DNA of 64,000 bases from Mycolicibacterium sphagni (GCF_013337765.1 NZ_VBSB01000007.1:124001-188000); one strand, 5' to 3'. Counted from the stretch's first letter, positions 47,202-57,244 are shown. The notes: a model not told the origin generated them from the sequence alone. Numbers and translations: made by a program.

Positions 47202-48077
47202 CTACCTTTTCGCCAGCTCGCGCCGGGACTTGCGTACCGCCGCGCGTGACCGAACCTTCAGCGCGCTCCTCATCGTCCATCGAAGGGGCGCACGCCACCA
47301 ACCAAAATGGCGATCGGAGAGATAAATGTAGGTGCTTTCGTGATGTGCGCGCAGGTTGCTGGCCGGATCGCGGCCGGTCGAGTGGCCCTTGTCGTGCAGG
47401 ATCTCCGCCGACGGCACGTACACGTTGAGCCAGCCCGCCTCGCCCAAGCGATCGCCGAGGTCGACGTCCTCCATATACATGAAGTAGCGCTCGTCGAACC
47501 CTTTGACCTGGTCGAATGCCGCGCGGCGGACCAGCAGGCAGGCTCCCGACAACCAGCCCACCGGCCGCTCGGTGGGCTCGAGGTACTCCTGCCGGTAGGC
47601 CCGCGTCCACGGGTTTTTCTTCCAGATGAAGCCGACGACCGCGTGCATACCGCCCCGCACCAGGCTGGGCAGGTGGCGCGCCGACGGGTAAACCGCGCCG
47701 TCAGGGTCGCGGATCAGCGGACCCAGCGTCCCGGCGCGCGGCCAGCGCTCGGCGGCGGCCAGCAGTTCGTCGATGCTGTTGGGTCCCCACACCACGTCCG
47801 GGTTGGCCACGATCACGAACTCGTCGTCGGCGGGCGCGGTCGCGACACCGCGGTTGACGGCGCTGCCGTAGCCGATGTTGCCGCCGGTGGACAGCAGCCG
47901 GGTGCCGGGATAGCGCTCGACGGCTTCCTCGGGCGCCCCGTCGGTGGAGCCGTTGTCGGCCAGCACCACCGTCACCGGGCGGTCGGTGGCCACCGTCAAC
48001 GAGGACAGGAAGCGATCCAGATGTGAGCCCGGGGAGTACGTCACCGTCACCACGGTCAGGGGGCGGCTGGACGTCAC
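47202..48077 (-). CDS. wbbL: Rhamnosyltransferase WbbL of the arabinogalactan linker
   Basis: A 291-residue GT2-family glycosyltransferase that adds rhamnose to decaprenyl-PP-GlcNAc, an essential step in linking arabinogalactan to peptidoglycan. The N-terminus is VVTVTYSPGSHLDRFLSSL, with ADNGSTDGAPEE; the conserved acidic motif is FMYMEDVDLGDRLGEAGW. The GTG at 48077 overlaps the rmlD stop (GTGA, 48074-48077). Confidence 0.93.
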   Translation of the reverse strand: MTSSRPLTVVTVTYSPGSHLDRFLSSLTVATDRPVTVVLADNGSTDGAPEEAVERYPGTRLLSTGGNIGYGSAVNRGVATAPADDEFVIVANPDVVWGPNSIDELLAAAERWPRAGTLGPLIRDPDGAVYPSARHLPSLVRGGMHAVVGFIWKKNPWTRAYRQEYLEPTERPVGWLSGACLLVRRAAFDQVKGFDERYFMYMEDVDLGDRLGEAGWLNVYVPSAEILHDKGHSTGRDPASNLRAHHESTYIYLSDRHFGWWRAPLRWTMRSALKVRSRAAVRKSRRELAKR

Positions 48078-48952
48078 GGCGTAGAGGGTAACTGTCCGCT
48101 ATCGACGGGTTGGACAAGCGCCTCGGCCAACGCCGCGCGCCACGGCCGCAGCGGGCTCACCCCGGCGCGTACCGACATCGCCGTCGCCAGTGCCGAATAC
48201 GACGGTCGGGGCGCCCGGCGGGGCGACCGTGCGGCACTGACCGGTCGCACCCGTTGCGGGTCGGCGCCCAGTTCTTCGAACACGGCCCTGGCCTGCTCAT
48301 AGCGGGTGCACGCGCCGTCGTTGACGACGTGCAGGACGGGTTCGCTGATGTGGCCCTCGCCGATCTCGAGCAACGCGTCGACGAGGTCTTTGACATAGGT
48401 GGGCGACCCGGTCTGGTCGTCGACGGCGTCGACAGTGCGGTCGGCGGCAGCGGCCCGGCGCAGGCCGGCGACGACGTCGTTTCCCGCGCCACCGGTGTAG
48501 ACCCACGAGGTGCGCACGATGTGGGCATCGGGCATCGCCGCCAGCACGGCCAGCTCACCGGCGAGCTTGGTGCGCCCGTAGACGCCCAGCGGCGCGGCGT
48601 GGTCGCCGACCTCGTAGGGGTGCCGCTGCTGGCCGTCGAAGACGTAATCGGTGGAGAGGTGGATCAGCCGTGCGCCGACCCGGGCACAGGCCTGCGCGAC
48701 GGTCTCCGGCCCTCCTGTGTTGACGGCGTACGCGGTTTCGGGGTCGGCTTCGGCGGTGTCGACGTTCGCGATCGCCGCGCAGTTGACCACCAGGTCCCCT
48801 TCGGCGATGAACCGCTCGGCAGCGGCCGGGTCGGTTATGTCCCACTGCCGGTGCGTCAATGCGCTCACCGCGCGGCCCTGGCGGGCCGCCTCACCTGCAA
48901 GAAACCGCCCAACCTGGCCACCGGCACCCGTGATCACGATTCTTGCCGCCAC
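48074..48952 (-). CDS. rmlD: dTDP-4-dehydrorhamnose reductase
   Basis: A 292-residue SDR-type enzyme that makes dTDP-rhamnose, the donor for WbbL. The NADPH-binding motif is ITGAGGQVGRFLA and the catalytic YxxxK is VYGRTKLAGE, with the conserved STDYVFDG strand. I chose the GTG at 48952, which begins the Rossmann fold; the frame runs on to 49342 over the LCP gene, which starts on the other strand. First gene of the rmlD-wbbL-manC unit. Confidence 0.93.
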   Translation of the reverse strand: MAARIVITGAGGQVGRFLAGEAARQGRAVSALTHRQWDITDPAAAERFIAEGDLVVNCAAIANVDTAEADPETAYAVNTGGPETVAQACARVGARLIHLSTDYVFDGQQRHPYEVGDHAAPLGVYGRTKLAGELAVLAAMPDAHIVRTSWVYTGGAGNDVVAGLRRAAAADRTVDAVDDQTGSPTYVKDLVDALLEIGEGHISEPVLHVVNDGACTRYEQARAVFEELGADPQRVRPVSAARSPRRAPRPSYSALATAMSVRAGVSPLRPWRAALAEALVQPVDSGQLPSTP

Positions 48953-49019
48953 GATTACGAGTCTGGCACGCCGGTTTGCGCTACCCGGGTTGCGGCCGTC
49001 TCGCCAGTAGCCTGGGCTG

Positions 49020-50516
49020 ATGCCTGCTGACACCGAAGCAGTGACGGGCGCCCGGCGGGTGACCCGAACTGTGCTCGCGTTGCTCGCGGTGGCGGTGATG
49101 GTCAGCACCGGTGTCGCGTGGGGCAAAATCCGCTCCTTCGAGAACGGCATCTTCCACATGAGCACCGCAGCGCTCGGCGGCGGCGGGCAGGACGGCGCGA
49201 TCGACATCCTGCTGGTCGGGATGGACAGCCGCACCGATGCACACGGCAACCCGCTGCCCGAGGACGAGCTCGCGGCCCTGCACGCCGGCGACGATGTGTC
49301 GACCAACACCGACACGATCATCCTGGTCCGCATCCCGAACAACGGGAAGTCGGCGACGGCGATCTCGATTCCCCGCGACTCCTACGTCAAGGCGCCAGGC
49401 CTGGACAAGACGAAGATCAACGGCGTCTACGGCCAGGTGAAGCTCGACAAGATGAAGCAGCTGGTCGAGCAGCAGGGCATGGACCCCGCCGAGGCCGAAC
49501 CCAAGGCCGTCGAGGCGGGCCGCGAGGCGCTCATCAAGACCGTCGCCGACCTGACCGGGGTCACCGTCGACCACTACGCCGAGATCGGCCTGCTCGGCTT
49601 CTCACTGATCACCGACGCGCTCGGCGGCGTCGATGTCTGCCTGAAAGATGCGGTCTACGAACCACTTTCCGGCGCCGACTTCCCGGCCGGCTGGCAGAAG
49701 CTCAACGGGCCGCAGGCACTGAGCTTCGTCCGCCAGCGTCACGACCTGCCGCGCGGCGACCTGGACCGGGTGGTACGCCAGCAGGTGGTGATGGCTTCCC
49801 TGGCCCACCAAGTCATTTCGGGCAAGACCCTGACCAGCCCGTCCACCCTGAACAAGCTGCAGGACGCGATCCAGCGCTCGGTGGTCCTCTCGTCGGGCTG
49901 GGACATCATGGATTTCATCAAGCAGCTCGAACACCTCGCGGGCGGCAACGTCGCGTTCGCGACGATCCCGGTGCTCGACGAAGCCGGCTGGAGCGACGAC
50001 GGCATGCAGTCGGTGGTCCGGGTCGACCCGTCCCAGGTGCAGGAGTGGGTGGCCAGCCTGCTGCACGATCAGGCCGAGGGCAAAACCGAGAAGATCGCCT
50101 ACACACCGGAACAGACGAAGGTCGACGTCGTCAACGACACCGATATCAACGGTCTGGCCAGCGCGGTGTCAGACGTGCTGAGCACCAAGGGCTTTGGTGC
50201 GGGCAGCATCGGCAACAACGACAAGGATCACGTGATCCGCAGCCAGGTGCAGGCGGCCAAGGACGACGACCTCGGCGCCCAGGCTGTCGCCAAGGAACTC
50301 GGCGGACTGCCCGTTACAGCCCAAGAGGGGATTCCGGCGGGCACTGTGCGGGTGGTGCTGTCCAGCGACTACACCGGGCCGGGTTCGGGCCTGGAGGGAT
50401 CGCTGCCGACGTCGGCTGCGATCACCGAGGCCGCCGGTCAGGCCGGCGACGGCACCGCTCCCCCGCCGTCGCCCATCATCACCGCGGGGTCCGACGACCC
50501 CAAGTGCGTCAACTGA
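49020..50516 (+). CDS. lcp1: LytR-CpsA-Psr cell-wall ligase (Rv3267/Lcp1-like)
   Basis: A 498-residue membrane-anchored ligase. In M. tuberculosis Lcp1 attaches arabinogalactan to peptidoglycan. One membrane span near the N-terminus (TVLALLAVAVMVSTGVAWG) precedes the LCP domain: ILLVGMDSR, NTDTIILVRIP, ISIPRDSYV, KINGVYGQ and the basic FVRQRHDLPRGDLDRV. A LytR_C-like domain follows (KVDVVNDTDINGLA...GIPAGTVRVVLS). It diverges from rmlD, matching its role in the same pathway. Confidence 0.92.
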   Translation: MPADTEAVTGARRVTRTVLALLAVAVMVSTGVAWGKIRSFENGIFHMSTAALGGGGQDGAIDILLVGMDSRTDAHGNPLPEDELAALHAGDDVSTNTDTIILVRIPNNGKSATAISIPRDSYVKAPGLDKTKINGVYGQVKLDKMKQLVEQQGMDPAEAEPKAVEAGREALIKTVADLTGVTVDHYAEIGLLGFSLITDALGGVDVCLKDAVYEPLSGADFPAGWQKLNGPQALSFVRQRHDLPRGDLDRVVRQQVVMASLAHQVISGKTLTSPSTLNKLQDAIQRSVVLSSGWDIMDFIKQLEHLAGGNVAFATIPVLDEAGWSDDGMQSVVRVDPSQVQEWVASLLHDQAEGKTEKIAYTPEQTKVDVVNDTDINGLASAVSDVLSTKGFGAGSIGNNDKDHVIRSQVQAAKDDDLGAQAVAKELGGLPVTAQEGIPAGTVRVVLSSDYTGPGSGLEGSLPTSAAITEAAGQAGDGTAPPPSPIITAGSDDPKCVN

Positions 50517-51226
50517 TGGCCAATCTGACTGCGACGGTTCTCGATCCGCTGCTGAAGGCCGACCCGATGGGCCCACGGATCACCTACTACGACGACGCGA
50601 CGGGTGAGCGCATCGAGCTGTCGACGGTGACGCTGGCCAACTGGGCGGCCAAGACCGCCAACCTGTTACGCGACGAGCTCGGCGCAGGGCCGGGCAACCG
50701 GGTGGCGGTGCTGCTGCCTGCGCACTGGCAGACAGCGGCGGTGCTATTGGGCGTGTGGTGGATCGGCGCCGAAGTCGTCCTGTCTGGTTCTGCGGACTTC
50801 GCACTGTGCACATCCGAGCGACTTGACGAGGCCGACGAGGCGGTGGCCGGCGGTGAAGTCGCGGTGTTGTCGCTGGACGCGTTCGGCAAGCCGGCCGCCG
50901 ATCTTCCCATCGGCGTCACCGATTACGCGACTGCGGTACGCGTGCACGGCGACCAGTTCATCACCGAGCCCGCACCCGGTCCGGCACTGGCCGGCCGGTC
51001 AGCCGACGAGGTCCTGGCGTCGGCTTCCGAAGCGGCGGCCGCGGCCGCACTGACAGCCGGCGATCGGGTCATGTCGTCGTTGCCGTGGTCCACGCCCGAC
51101 GAGGTGGTGGCGAACCTGTTGGCGGTGTTCGTCACGGGCGCGTCGCTGGTCCAGGTGGCCAACCCCGACCCGGCGGTCATGGAACGGCGGCGGACGACAG
51201 AGAAGGTGACCCGAGACCTCGGGTGA
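50516..51226 (+). CDS. TIGR03089-type protein (Rv3268-like)
   Basis: A 236-residue protein resembling the N-terminal part of adenylate-forming enzymes (RITYYDDATGERIELSTVTL, LGAGPGNRVAVLLPAHWQTA) but without the AMP-binding signature. The ATG at 50516 overlaps the LCP stop by one base (TGATG). The Rv3268 family is conserved in mycobacteria beside the LCP gene. Function unknown. Confidence 0.83.
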   Translation: MANLTATVLDPLLKADPMGPRITYYDDATGERIELSTVTLANWAAKTANLLRDELGAGPGNRVAVLLPAHWQTAAVLLGVWWIGAEVVLSGSADFALCTSERLDEADEAVAGGEVAVLSLDAFGKPAADLPIGVTDYATAVRVHGDQFITEPAPGPALAGRSADEVLASASEAAAAAALTAGDRVMSSLPWSTPDEVVANLLAVFVTGASLVQVANPDPAVMERRRTTEKVTRDLG

Positions 51227-51250
51227 ACGCCGGCTACTAGGCTCGCTGGG

Positions 51251-52036
51251 GTGAGCCGCACTCCCTTGAATGTCGCGTCGCTGTCCGAACTTCCGGTAAG
51301 GCGCCTCGACATTGTCGAGACGACCGGTTCGACGAACGCCGACCTGCTGGCCCGGCATACCGCGGGCGAAGACATCCGCGGCGCGGTGTTGCTCGCCGAG
51401 CACCAGAGCGCCGGCCGTGGCCGCAACGGGCGCAGCTGGTCGGCACCGCCACGCTCACAGATCGCCCTGTCGATCGGGGTGGGTACCGATGGGGTGCCTG
51501 CCGGAGGCTGGGGCTGGCTGCCGCTGCTCACCGGCGTCGCACTGGTCGACGCCGTCCGGGACACCACGGGTATCGAGGCCGGCGTGAAGTGGCCCAACGA
51601 CGTCCTGGTGGACACCGGCAAGCTAGCCGGCATCCTGGCCGAGGTCGCCGCCCCCGAACCGGTCATCGTGGTGGGACTGGGACTCAACGTCACCCTGACC
51701 GCCGAGGAAGCGCCGGACCCCAGGGCCACCTCACTGCAGATGCTGGGCGCCGCGATGCTCGATCGCGAGGTCTTGGTCGCGGCGATCCTGCGTGAGCTGA
51801 CGACCCGCATCGAAAGGTGGCAGGCCGCAGCGGGACCCGACCCGGCTCTCATCGAGGATTACCGGAAACGCAGCCTCACGCTGGGCAACCGGGTGCGCGC
51901 CGTGATGCCCGGCGGTCGTGAGATCATCGGCATCGCAATCGATATCGACACCCTGGGCCGGCTGAGCATCGATACCGGCACCGAGGTCGCGACGGTCTCG
52001 GCGGGCGATATCACCCACCTGAGGCCGGCCGAGTAA
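51251..52036 (+). CDS. birA: Biotin-protein ligase BirA
   Basis: A 261-residue single-domain biotin ligase without an N-terminal DNA-binding domain. The biotin/ATP loop is QSAGRGRNGRSWSAPP; KWPNDVLVDTGKLAGILAE is the conserved strand-loop. The C-terminal SH3-like domain ends TGTEVATVSAGDITHL. It biotinylates acyl-CoA carboxylase subunits. Start GTG at 51251. In M. tuberculosis birA is a few genes away beside accD5, so the order differs here. Confidence 0.92.
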   Translation: MSRTPLNVASLSELPVRRLDIVETTGSTNADLLARHTAGEDIRGAVLLAEHQSAGRGRNGRSWSAPPRSQIALSIGVGTDGVPAGGWGWLPLLTGVALVDAVRDTTGIEAGVKWPNDVLVDTGKLAGILAEVAAPEPVIVVGLGLNVTLTAEEAPDPRATSLQMLGAAMLDREVLVAAILRELTTRIERWQAAAGPDPALIEDYRKRSLTLGNRVRAVMPGGREIIGIAIDIDTLGRLSIDTGTEVATVSAGDITHLRPAE

Positions 52037-52045
52037 ACGGACCGA

Positions 52046-53206
52046 CTAGCGCAGCAGCGCGCGGGACATCACGACCCGCTGGATCTGGTTGGTGCCCTCG
52101 TAGATCTGAGTGATCTTGGCGTCCCGCATCATTCGCTCCACCGGGAAGTCCACGGTGTAACCGGCACCGCCGAACAGCTGCACGGCATCGGTGGTCACCT
52201 CCATGGCGACATCAGAGGCGAAGCACTTCGACGCAGCCGAGATGAAGCCGAGGTTGGGTTCCCCGCGCTCGGCGCGGGCGGCGGCCGAGTACACCATCAG
52301 CCGGGCCGCTTCGACCTTCATCGCCATGTCGGCGAGCATGAACTGCACACCCTGGAAATCGGAGATCGACGTGCCGAACTGCTTGCGGTCCTTGGTGTAT
52401 GCGATCGCAGCGTCCAGCGCGCCCTGCGCGATGCCGACGGCCTGAGCGCCGATGGTCGGGCGGGTGTGGTCCAGCGTGGCCAGCGCCGTCTTGAAGCCGG
52501 TACCCGGGTCGCCGATGATCCGGTCACCAGGCACGCGGCAATTCTCGAAGTACAGCTCGGTGGTGGGCGAACCCTTGATCCCGAGCTTGCGCTCCTTGGG
52601 CCCGATCGTGAAGCCCTCGTCGTCGACGTGGACCATGAAGGCCGAGATACCGTTGGCACCCTTGTCCGGATCGGTCACCGCCATCACGGTGTACCAGGTT
52701 GACTTGCCGCCGTTGGTGATCCACGCCTTGGCGCCGTTGAGAATCCAGTCGTCGCCGTCAGCCTTGGCGCGGGTGCGCATCGATGCCGCGTCGCTGCCCG
52801 CCTCCCGCTCGGAGAGCGCGTACGACGCCATCGCCTCACCCGAGGCGATCGACGGCAGCACCTTGTTCTTCAGGTCTTCCGACCCACGAAGGATCAGGCC
52901 CATCGTGCCCAGCTTGTTCACGGCGGGGATCAGCGAGGCCGAGGCGTCCACCCGGGCGACCTCTTCGATGACGATGCACGCCGCCACCGAATCCGCGCCC
53001 TGGCCGCCGTACTCCTCGGGCACGTGGACGGCGTTGAAGCCCGAGGCGTTCAGCGCATCCAGCGCCTCCTGCGGAAAACGCGAGTTCTCGTCGCAGTCGG
53101 CCGCGTACGGCGCGATCTCTTTCTCGGCCAGCGCCCGAATCGCCGCTCGCAACTCGTCGTGCTCCTCGGGCAACGTGAACACATCGAAATCCGGATTTCC
53201 CGCCAT
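52046..53206 (-). CDS. fadE25: Acyl-CoA dehydrogenase FadE25
   Basis: A 386-residue flavin acyl-CoA dehydrogenase of beta-oxidation. The signature segment ALSEREAGSDAASM and the catalytic Glu in QIYEGTNQIQRVVMSRAL are present. YAAARAERGEPNLGFIS-like and LFGGAGYTVDFPVERMMRD are the known binding segments. The ATG at 53206 has AGGAG six bases upstream; an in-frame GTG at 53209 is too close. Converges with birA. Confidence 0.93.
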   Translation of the reverse strand: MAGNPDFDVFTLPEEHDELRAAIRALAEKEIAPYAADCDENSRFPQEALDALNASGFNAVHVPEEYGGQGADSVAACIVIEEVARVDASASLIPAVNKLGTMGLILRGSEDLKNKVLPSIASGEAMASYALSEREAGSDAASMRTRAKADGDDWILNGAKAWITNGGKSTWYTVMAVTDPDKGANGISAFMVHVDDEGFTIGPKERKLGIKGSPTTELYFENCRVPGDRIIGDPGTGFKTALATLDHTRPTIGAQAVGIAQGALDAAIAYTKDRKQFGTSISDFQGVQFMLADMAMKVEAARLMVYSAAARAERGEPNLGFISAASKCFASDVAMEVTTDAVQLFGGAGYTVDFPVERMMRDAKITQIYEGTNQIQRVVMSRALLR

Positions 53207-53248
53207 CACACTCTCCTTGCTACTCGCCGGTAACTTTAACTCGGGACC

Positions 53249-53761
53249 TCACTCGCCGAGTAATCGCTCCCGCAGCGCCCGATCCTTTTCCAGGACCTGG
53301 GCTTCCAGATCGTCCTGAAAGCTCTCCATGCGCTTGCGCAGCGCCTCGTCCGATGCACCCAGGATGCGCACCGCCAGCAGTCCGGCGTTACGGGCGCCAC
53401 CGATCGAGACCGTGGCCACCGGCACACCCGCGGGCATCTGGACGATCGACAGCAGCGAGTCCAGCCCGTCGAGCTTGGCCAGCGGCACCGGAACGCCGAT
53501 CACCGGCAGTGATGTGGCCGAGGCCACCATCCCGGGCAGATGGGCCGCACCGCCGGCACCGGCGATGATCACCTTGATGTCCCGGGCGGCCGCACCGCGC
53601 GCGTAGTCGAGCATCCGGCCCGGTGTGCGGTGCGCCGAGACGACGCCCACCTCGAAGGGCACCTCGAACTCGGCTAGTGCCTCGGCGGCGGCTTCCATCA
53701 CCGGCCAGTCGCTGTCGCTGCCCATAATCAGCCCAACCACGGGGTTGTCAGGCATGCCCAT
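53249..53761 (-). CDS. purE: N5-carboxyaminoimidazole ribonucleotide mutase PurE
   Basis: A 170-residue class I PurE of purine synthesis. The active-site loops are GSDSDWPVM (GSxSD), [10 protein letters not shown] and [10 protein letters not shown], with [26 protein letters not shown] after them. Start at the ATG 53761 or 53755; both overlap the end of purK (53748). The long upstream frame to 53839 is inside purK. Confidence 0.93.
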   Translation of the reverse strand: MGMPDNPVVGLIMGSDSDWPVMEAAAEALAEFEVPFEVGVVSAHRTPGRMLDYARGAAARDIKVIIAGAGGAAHLPGMVASATSLPVIGVPVPLAKLDGLDSLLSIVQMPAGVPVATVSIGGARNAGLLAVRILGASDEALRKRMESFQDDLEAQVLEKDRALRERLLGE

Positions 53762-54956
53762 CCCATCCGTCCGTCCACTCTGCGTGCGACAACCAGTGTG
53801 CCGCCCGCTCGGCACGTTCACGCACCTGATTCGCGTCACAATCGGCCGAGCCGACGATGTTCACGTGGCCCACCTTGCGGCCCGGGCGTTCCTCCTTGCC
53901 GTACAGGTGGACCTTCGCCTCGGGAATCCGGCCGAAAAGGTGGTGCAGCCGCTCGTCGACGCCCATCGCGGGGGCCTGCGGGGCACCCAGCACGTTGGCC
54001 ATCACCGTCACCGGCGCGATCGGCCGGGTCTCGCCGAGCGGATAGTCGAGGACCGCGCGGAGATGCTGCTCGAACTGGCTGGTCACCGCGCCATCCATGG
54101 TCCAGTGCCCGGAGTTGTGCGGCCGCATCGCCAATTCGTTGACCAGCAGCCTGCCCTCGGTCGTCTCGAACAGCTCGACGGCCAACACGCCGACAACTCC
54201 CAGCTCGGCGGCCAGCCGCAGGCCCAGCTGCTCGGCGCCGGCGGCCAGCGCCTCGGAGAGCCCCGGTGCGGGTGCCACGACGGTGACGCAGATCCCGTCG
54301 CGCTGCACTGTCTCCACGATCGGCCACGCCGCGCCCTGGCCGAACGGCGAGCGCGCCACCAGCGCCGAGAGCTCGCGGCGCATCGACACCCGCTCCTCGA
54401 GCAGCACCGGCACGTCATCGGCCAGATAACCGGCGACCGCCTCCCTGGCGTGCGCCAGGTCCTTGGCCAGCACGACGCCGCGACCGTCGTAGCCCCCGCG
54501 GACGGTCTTGATCACCACCGGGCCGCCGACCTCGGCCGCGAACGCGTCGACGTCATCGATGCGGTTGACGGCGGTGAACCGCGGGATCGGCGCACCCAAT
54601 GCCTGCAGTTTGCGCCGCATCACCAACTTGTCCTGCGCGTGCACCAGGGCCTGCGGCGGCGGCGCCACCGTGACGCCCTCGGCGATCAGAGTGTCGAGCA
54701 GCTCGGTCGGCACATGCTCGTGGTCGAAGGTCAGCGCGGCGGCACCGGCGGCCGCGCGGCGCAGCGCATCGAGGTCGGTGTGGGCACCGATCACCACGTC
54801 GGGAGTCACCTGGGCCGCCGGATCGTCGGGGCTGACGGCCAGCACCCGAAGGCTCTGGCCGAGGGCAATCGCCGCCTGGTGGGTCATCCTGGCCAGCTGC
54901 CCGCCGCCGACCATGGCGACGATAGGGGGTCTGGAGCTGTTCGACACGGCCATCAT
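53748..54956 (-). CDS. purK: N5-carboxyaminoimidazole ribonucleotide synthase PurK
   Basis: A 402-residue ATP-grasp enzyme that carboxylates aminoimidazole ribonucleotide. The N-terminus is [18 protein letters not shown]. The ATP-grasp and metal segments are [14 protein letters not shown] and [17 protein letters not shown]. Starts at ATG 54956 or 54953. Overlaps purE downstream, as usual for this pair. Confidence 0.93.
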   Translation of the reverse strand: MMAVSNSSRPPIVAMVGGGQLARMTHQAAIALGQSLRVLAVSPDDPAAQVTPDVVIGAHTDLDALRRAAAGAAALTFDHEHVPTELLDTLIAEGVTVAPPPQALVHAQDKLVMRRKLQALGAPIPRFTAVNRIDDVDAFAAEVGGPVVIKTVRGGYDGRGVVLAKDLAHAREAVAGYLADDVPVLLEERVSMRRELSALVARSPFGQGAAWPIVETVQRDGICVTVVAPAPGLSEALAAGAEQLGLRLAAELGVVGVLAVELFETTEGRLLVNELAMRPHNSGHWTMDGAVTSQFEQHLRAVLDYPLGETRPIAPVTVMANVLGAPQAPAMGVDERLHHLFGRIPEAKVHLYGKEERPGRKVGHVNIVGSADCDANQVRERAERAAHWLSHAEWTDGWDGHA

Positions 54957-55013
54957 GGTGTCAGACCTGCGCGAGTACGCACACGTGCGGTGACTTCCGT
55001 AGACTTGATCCTT

Positions 55014-55679
55014 GTGTCTTTCGCAGATGCCACGATCGCTCGGCTGCCCCGACCGATCCGGCCCTTCGCCGAGCGGCATCACGAGCTCATCAAGTTCGCG
55101 ATCGTCGGTGCGACGACGTTCATCATCGACTCGGCGATCTTCTACACGCTCAAGCTGACGATCCTCGAGCCCAAGCCGGTCACCGCCAAGGTGATCGCAG
55201 GCATCGTCGCGGTGATCGCCTCCTACGTGCTGAACCGGGAATGGAGCTTCCGCAACCGCGGCGGCCGCGAGCGTCACCATGAGGCGCTGCTGTTCTTCGC
55301 GGTCAGCGGCGTCGGCGTGCTGTTGAGCATGGCCCCGCTGTGGTTCTCCAGCTACGTGCTGGACCTGCGCGTGCCACACGTCTCACTGACCGTCGAGAAC
55401 ATCGCCGACTTCCTCTCGGCCTACCTCATCGGCAACCTGCTGCAGATGGCGTTCCGATTCTGGGCGTTCCGCCGCTGGGTGTTCCCCGACGAGTTCGGCC
55501 CCGCCCACGACAAGGGGCTGGAGTCCACGCTCACCGGCGGTGGTTTTGCCGAGGCGCTGGAGGACGAGTACGAGGCCGGCGGCACCGTCACACCGCTGCG
55601 GCGCCCGCGCGCCAGATATCAGGTGGGCAAGCGTCAGCTGGGCGACTCTTCAGAGCCCAAAGTGTCGAAAACTTCGTGA
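55014..55679 (+). CDS. GtrA-family membrane protein (Rv3277-like)
   Basis: A 221-residue protein with four hydrophobic spans of the GtrA/DPMS type: ELIKFAIVGATTFIIDSAIF, AKVIAGIVAVIASYVLNREW, ALLFFAVSGVGVLLSMAPLW and a fourth near NLLQMAFRFWAFRRWVF. Proteins of this kind help flip lipid-linked sugars. GTG at 55014 is the start. The last 46 bases overlap the convergent PH-domain gene. Confidence 0.88.
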   Translation: MSFADATIARLPRPIRPFAERHHELIKFAIVGATTFIIDSAIFYTLKLTILEPKPVTAKVIAGIVAVIASYVLNREWSFRNRGGRERHHEALLFFAVSGVGVLLSMAPLWFSSYVLDLRVPHVSLTVENIADFLSAYLIGNLLQMAFRFWAFRRWVFPDEFGPAHDKGLESTLTGGGFAEALEDEYEAGGTVTPLRRPRARYQVGKRQLGDSSEPKVSKTS

Positions 55680-56152
55680 TACAGCAGTGAGTGCACCCGC
55701 TCCACGCGGGGAATGTCGTGGAATTCCAGGGGATCCTGGCTGGCCGACTCGATGATCAGGGTTCCGGTGCGCAACATCCGGTCGAGCAACCCGTGCCGGA
55801 ACTCCACACTATTGATGCGCGCCAACGGGATATCGATACCCGAGCGGGTCAACAGCCCGTGCCGGAACATCACCCGCCGGTCGGTGATCACGAAATGCGT
55901 TGTGAGCCAATTCAAGAACTTCCACAACGTCAGCCAGCCGACCAGGATCAGCCAGATCGCCGCGATGACGCCGAAGAGCACCTTCTTGGCGGTGGTGTCC
56001 CAGTTGGTGTTGTTGACGAGAGCGGCCACGAACGCCGCGGCGACGGTCGCGATCAGCAACACAAGGATCGGGCCGACCAAACGCTTCCAGTGCGGGTGGC
56101 GGTGGAGCACGACCTGCTCGTTGGCGGCCAGCACGTTCTCGGGATAGCCCAC
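55634..56152 (-). CDS. PH-domain membrane protein (Rv3278c-like)
   Basis: A 172-residue protein with two N-terminal membrane spans (LVGPILVLLIATVAAAFVAAL, FGVIAAIWLILVGWLTLW) and a bacterial PH (bPH2/DUF304) domain: FVITDRRVMFRHGLLTRSG and IPLARINSVEFRHGLLDRML. It starts with a GTG at 56152. Known members of the family are of unclear function. Confidence 0.87.
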   Translation of the reverse strand: MGYPENVLAANEQVVLHRHPHWKRLVGPILVLLIATVAAAFVAALVNNTNWDTTAKKVLFGVIAAIWLILVGWLTLWKFLNWLTTHFVITDRRVMFRHGLLTRSGIDIPLARINSVEFRHGLLDRMLRTGTLIIESASQDPLEFHDIPRVERVHSLLYHEVFDTLGSEESPS

Positions 56153-56179
56153 GCGCGAACTTTACCTAGTCGCCTGAGA

Positions 56180-57043
56180 TCAAGGCAGCGGGTTGCCGTC
56201 GCCGGGATAATTAGGCCGTGTGAGGTATTCAACGCATTCGGATTCGGTCTGCGCGGTCTGAACCATACAAATGCCGATCGCCGGATTCGCACTATCCCCG
56301 ACTTGGGGGTTCGTGATGTCGCCCGGGTACAACGACCAGAGATAAGTCTGGGTGCCCTGAAGGCGCCCGCAGTAGGCGACAGCGCCTGAACGGGTGGTGC
56401 CGTTTGTGCTGTTGGGCAGGCACGGGGCTGCGATAACCGCCGGCCCCGGCTCAGCCGGCGGCTCAGCCGGTGGCGCAGGCGGCGGCTCCGGCGGCGGCTC
56501 CGGCGGCGGCTCGGTGGACGACGATGGCGCTACGGCGTCGCTCGGCGTGGGCGACGACGTCGAAGTCGCGGAGCTCTGGGCAGCGGCGGTCTGTTTCGCC
56601 GCGTCCCGGGACAGCTGGACCCAGATATCGGCGCCCGCACCGGCGAGCAGCCCCACGGTGACCAGTCCGGCGGCCAACGCGACCCACGTCTCGGCAAGTC
56701 GGCCCGCCCCCCTGCTGTACCGATCGGTGCCGAGTTTGCCGACGTCGGCCACGTTGACGGTCCACCTGATCCCGTCCCAGTACCGGCATTGATGACGTCC
56801 GGTCGGATCGAAGGACCAGCGTGCGGTCGACGCCATCGGCACGACTCCAGGCGGCGGCACGAGCGGGGCGCCACACTCGCCGCAGAATCGCTGATCGTAG
56901 GCGTTGGGGTGGCCGGCCAGGCAAATGACCACGCCCAGCTCGATGAGCACACCACACTGGCCACAGAAGTAGTTGCCGTCGGGATTCCCATGGCCGTTGA
57001 CACAGATCACCGCGGATCTGCTGTCACGGGCATGAGCACCCAT
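56180..57043 (-). CDS. Zinc-ribbon/DUF2510 membrane protein with Pro-rich linker
   Basis: A 287-residue protein with two zinc-ribbon motifs (CVNGHGNPDGNYFCGQCG and CLAGHPNAYDQRFCGECG), then a DUF2510-like segment (RWSFDPTGRHQCRYWDGIRW). One membrane span (WVALAAGLVTVGLLAGAGAD) separates these cytosolic parts from a repeated PPEPPPEPP linker and a C-terminal outer domain with paired cysteines (CLPNSTNGTTRSGAVAYCG). Similar layouts act in mycobacterial envelope sensing, but no function can be given. Confidence 0.75.
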   Translation of the reverse strand: MGAHARDSRSAVICVNGHGNPDGNYFCGQCGVLIELGVVICLAGHPNAYDQRFCGECGAPLVPPPGVVPMASTARWSFDPTGRHQCRYWDGIRWTVNVADVGKLGTDRYSRGAGRLAETWVALAAGLVTVGLLAGAGADIWVQLSRDAAKQTAAAQSSATSTSSPTPSDAVAPSSSTEPPPEPPPEPPPAPPAEPPAEPGPAVIAAPCLPNSTNGTTRSGAVAYCGRLQGTQTYLWSLYPGDITNPQVGDSANPAIGICMVQTAQTESECVEYLTRPNYPGDGNPLP

Positions 57044-57244
57044 GTCCTGATTGCCCTCTCCCGAGTGAATCCGGCAAACTCAGCGACGTCGCTTGCCCGT
57101 ATATCAGGCAGTCCCACGGGCCGCTAATCCTGTTCTTGTAGCCGAAAAGTTACCTGAACAAAGCTTGGTTACGCCGATGCCACGCGTCGTGTCGGTCTGT
57201 TAACTCACACGGTTCAGCTAATGCGGGTGCAGGGAGAGCCCAAT

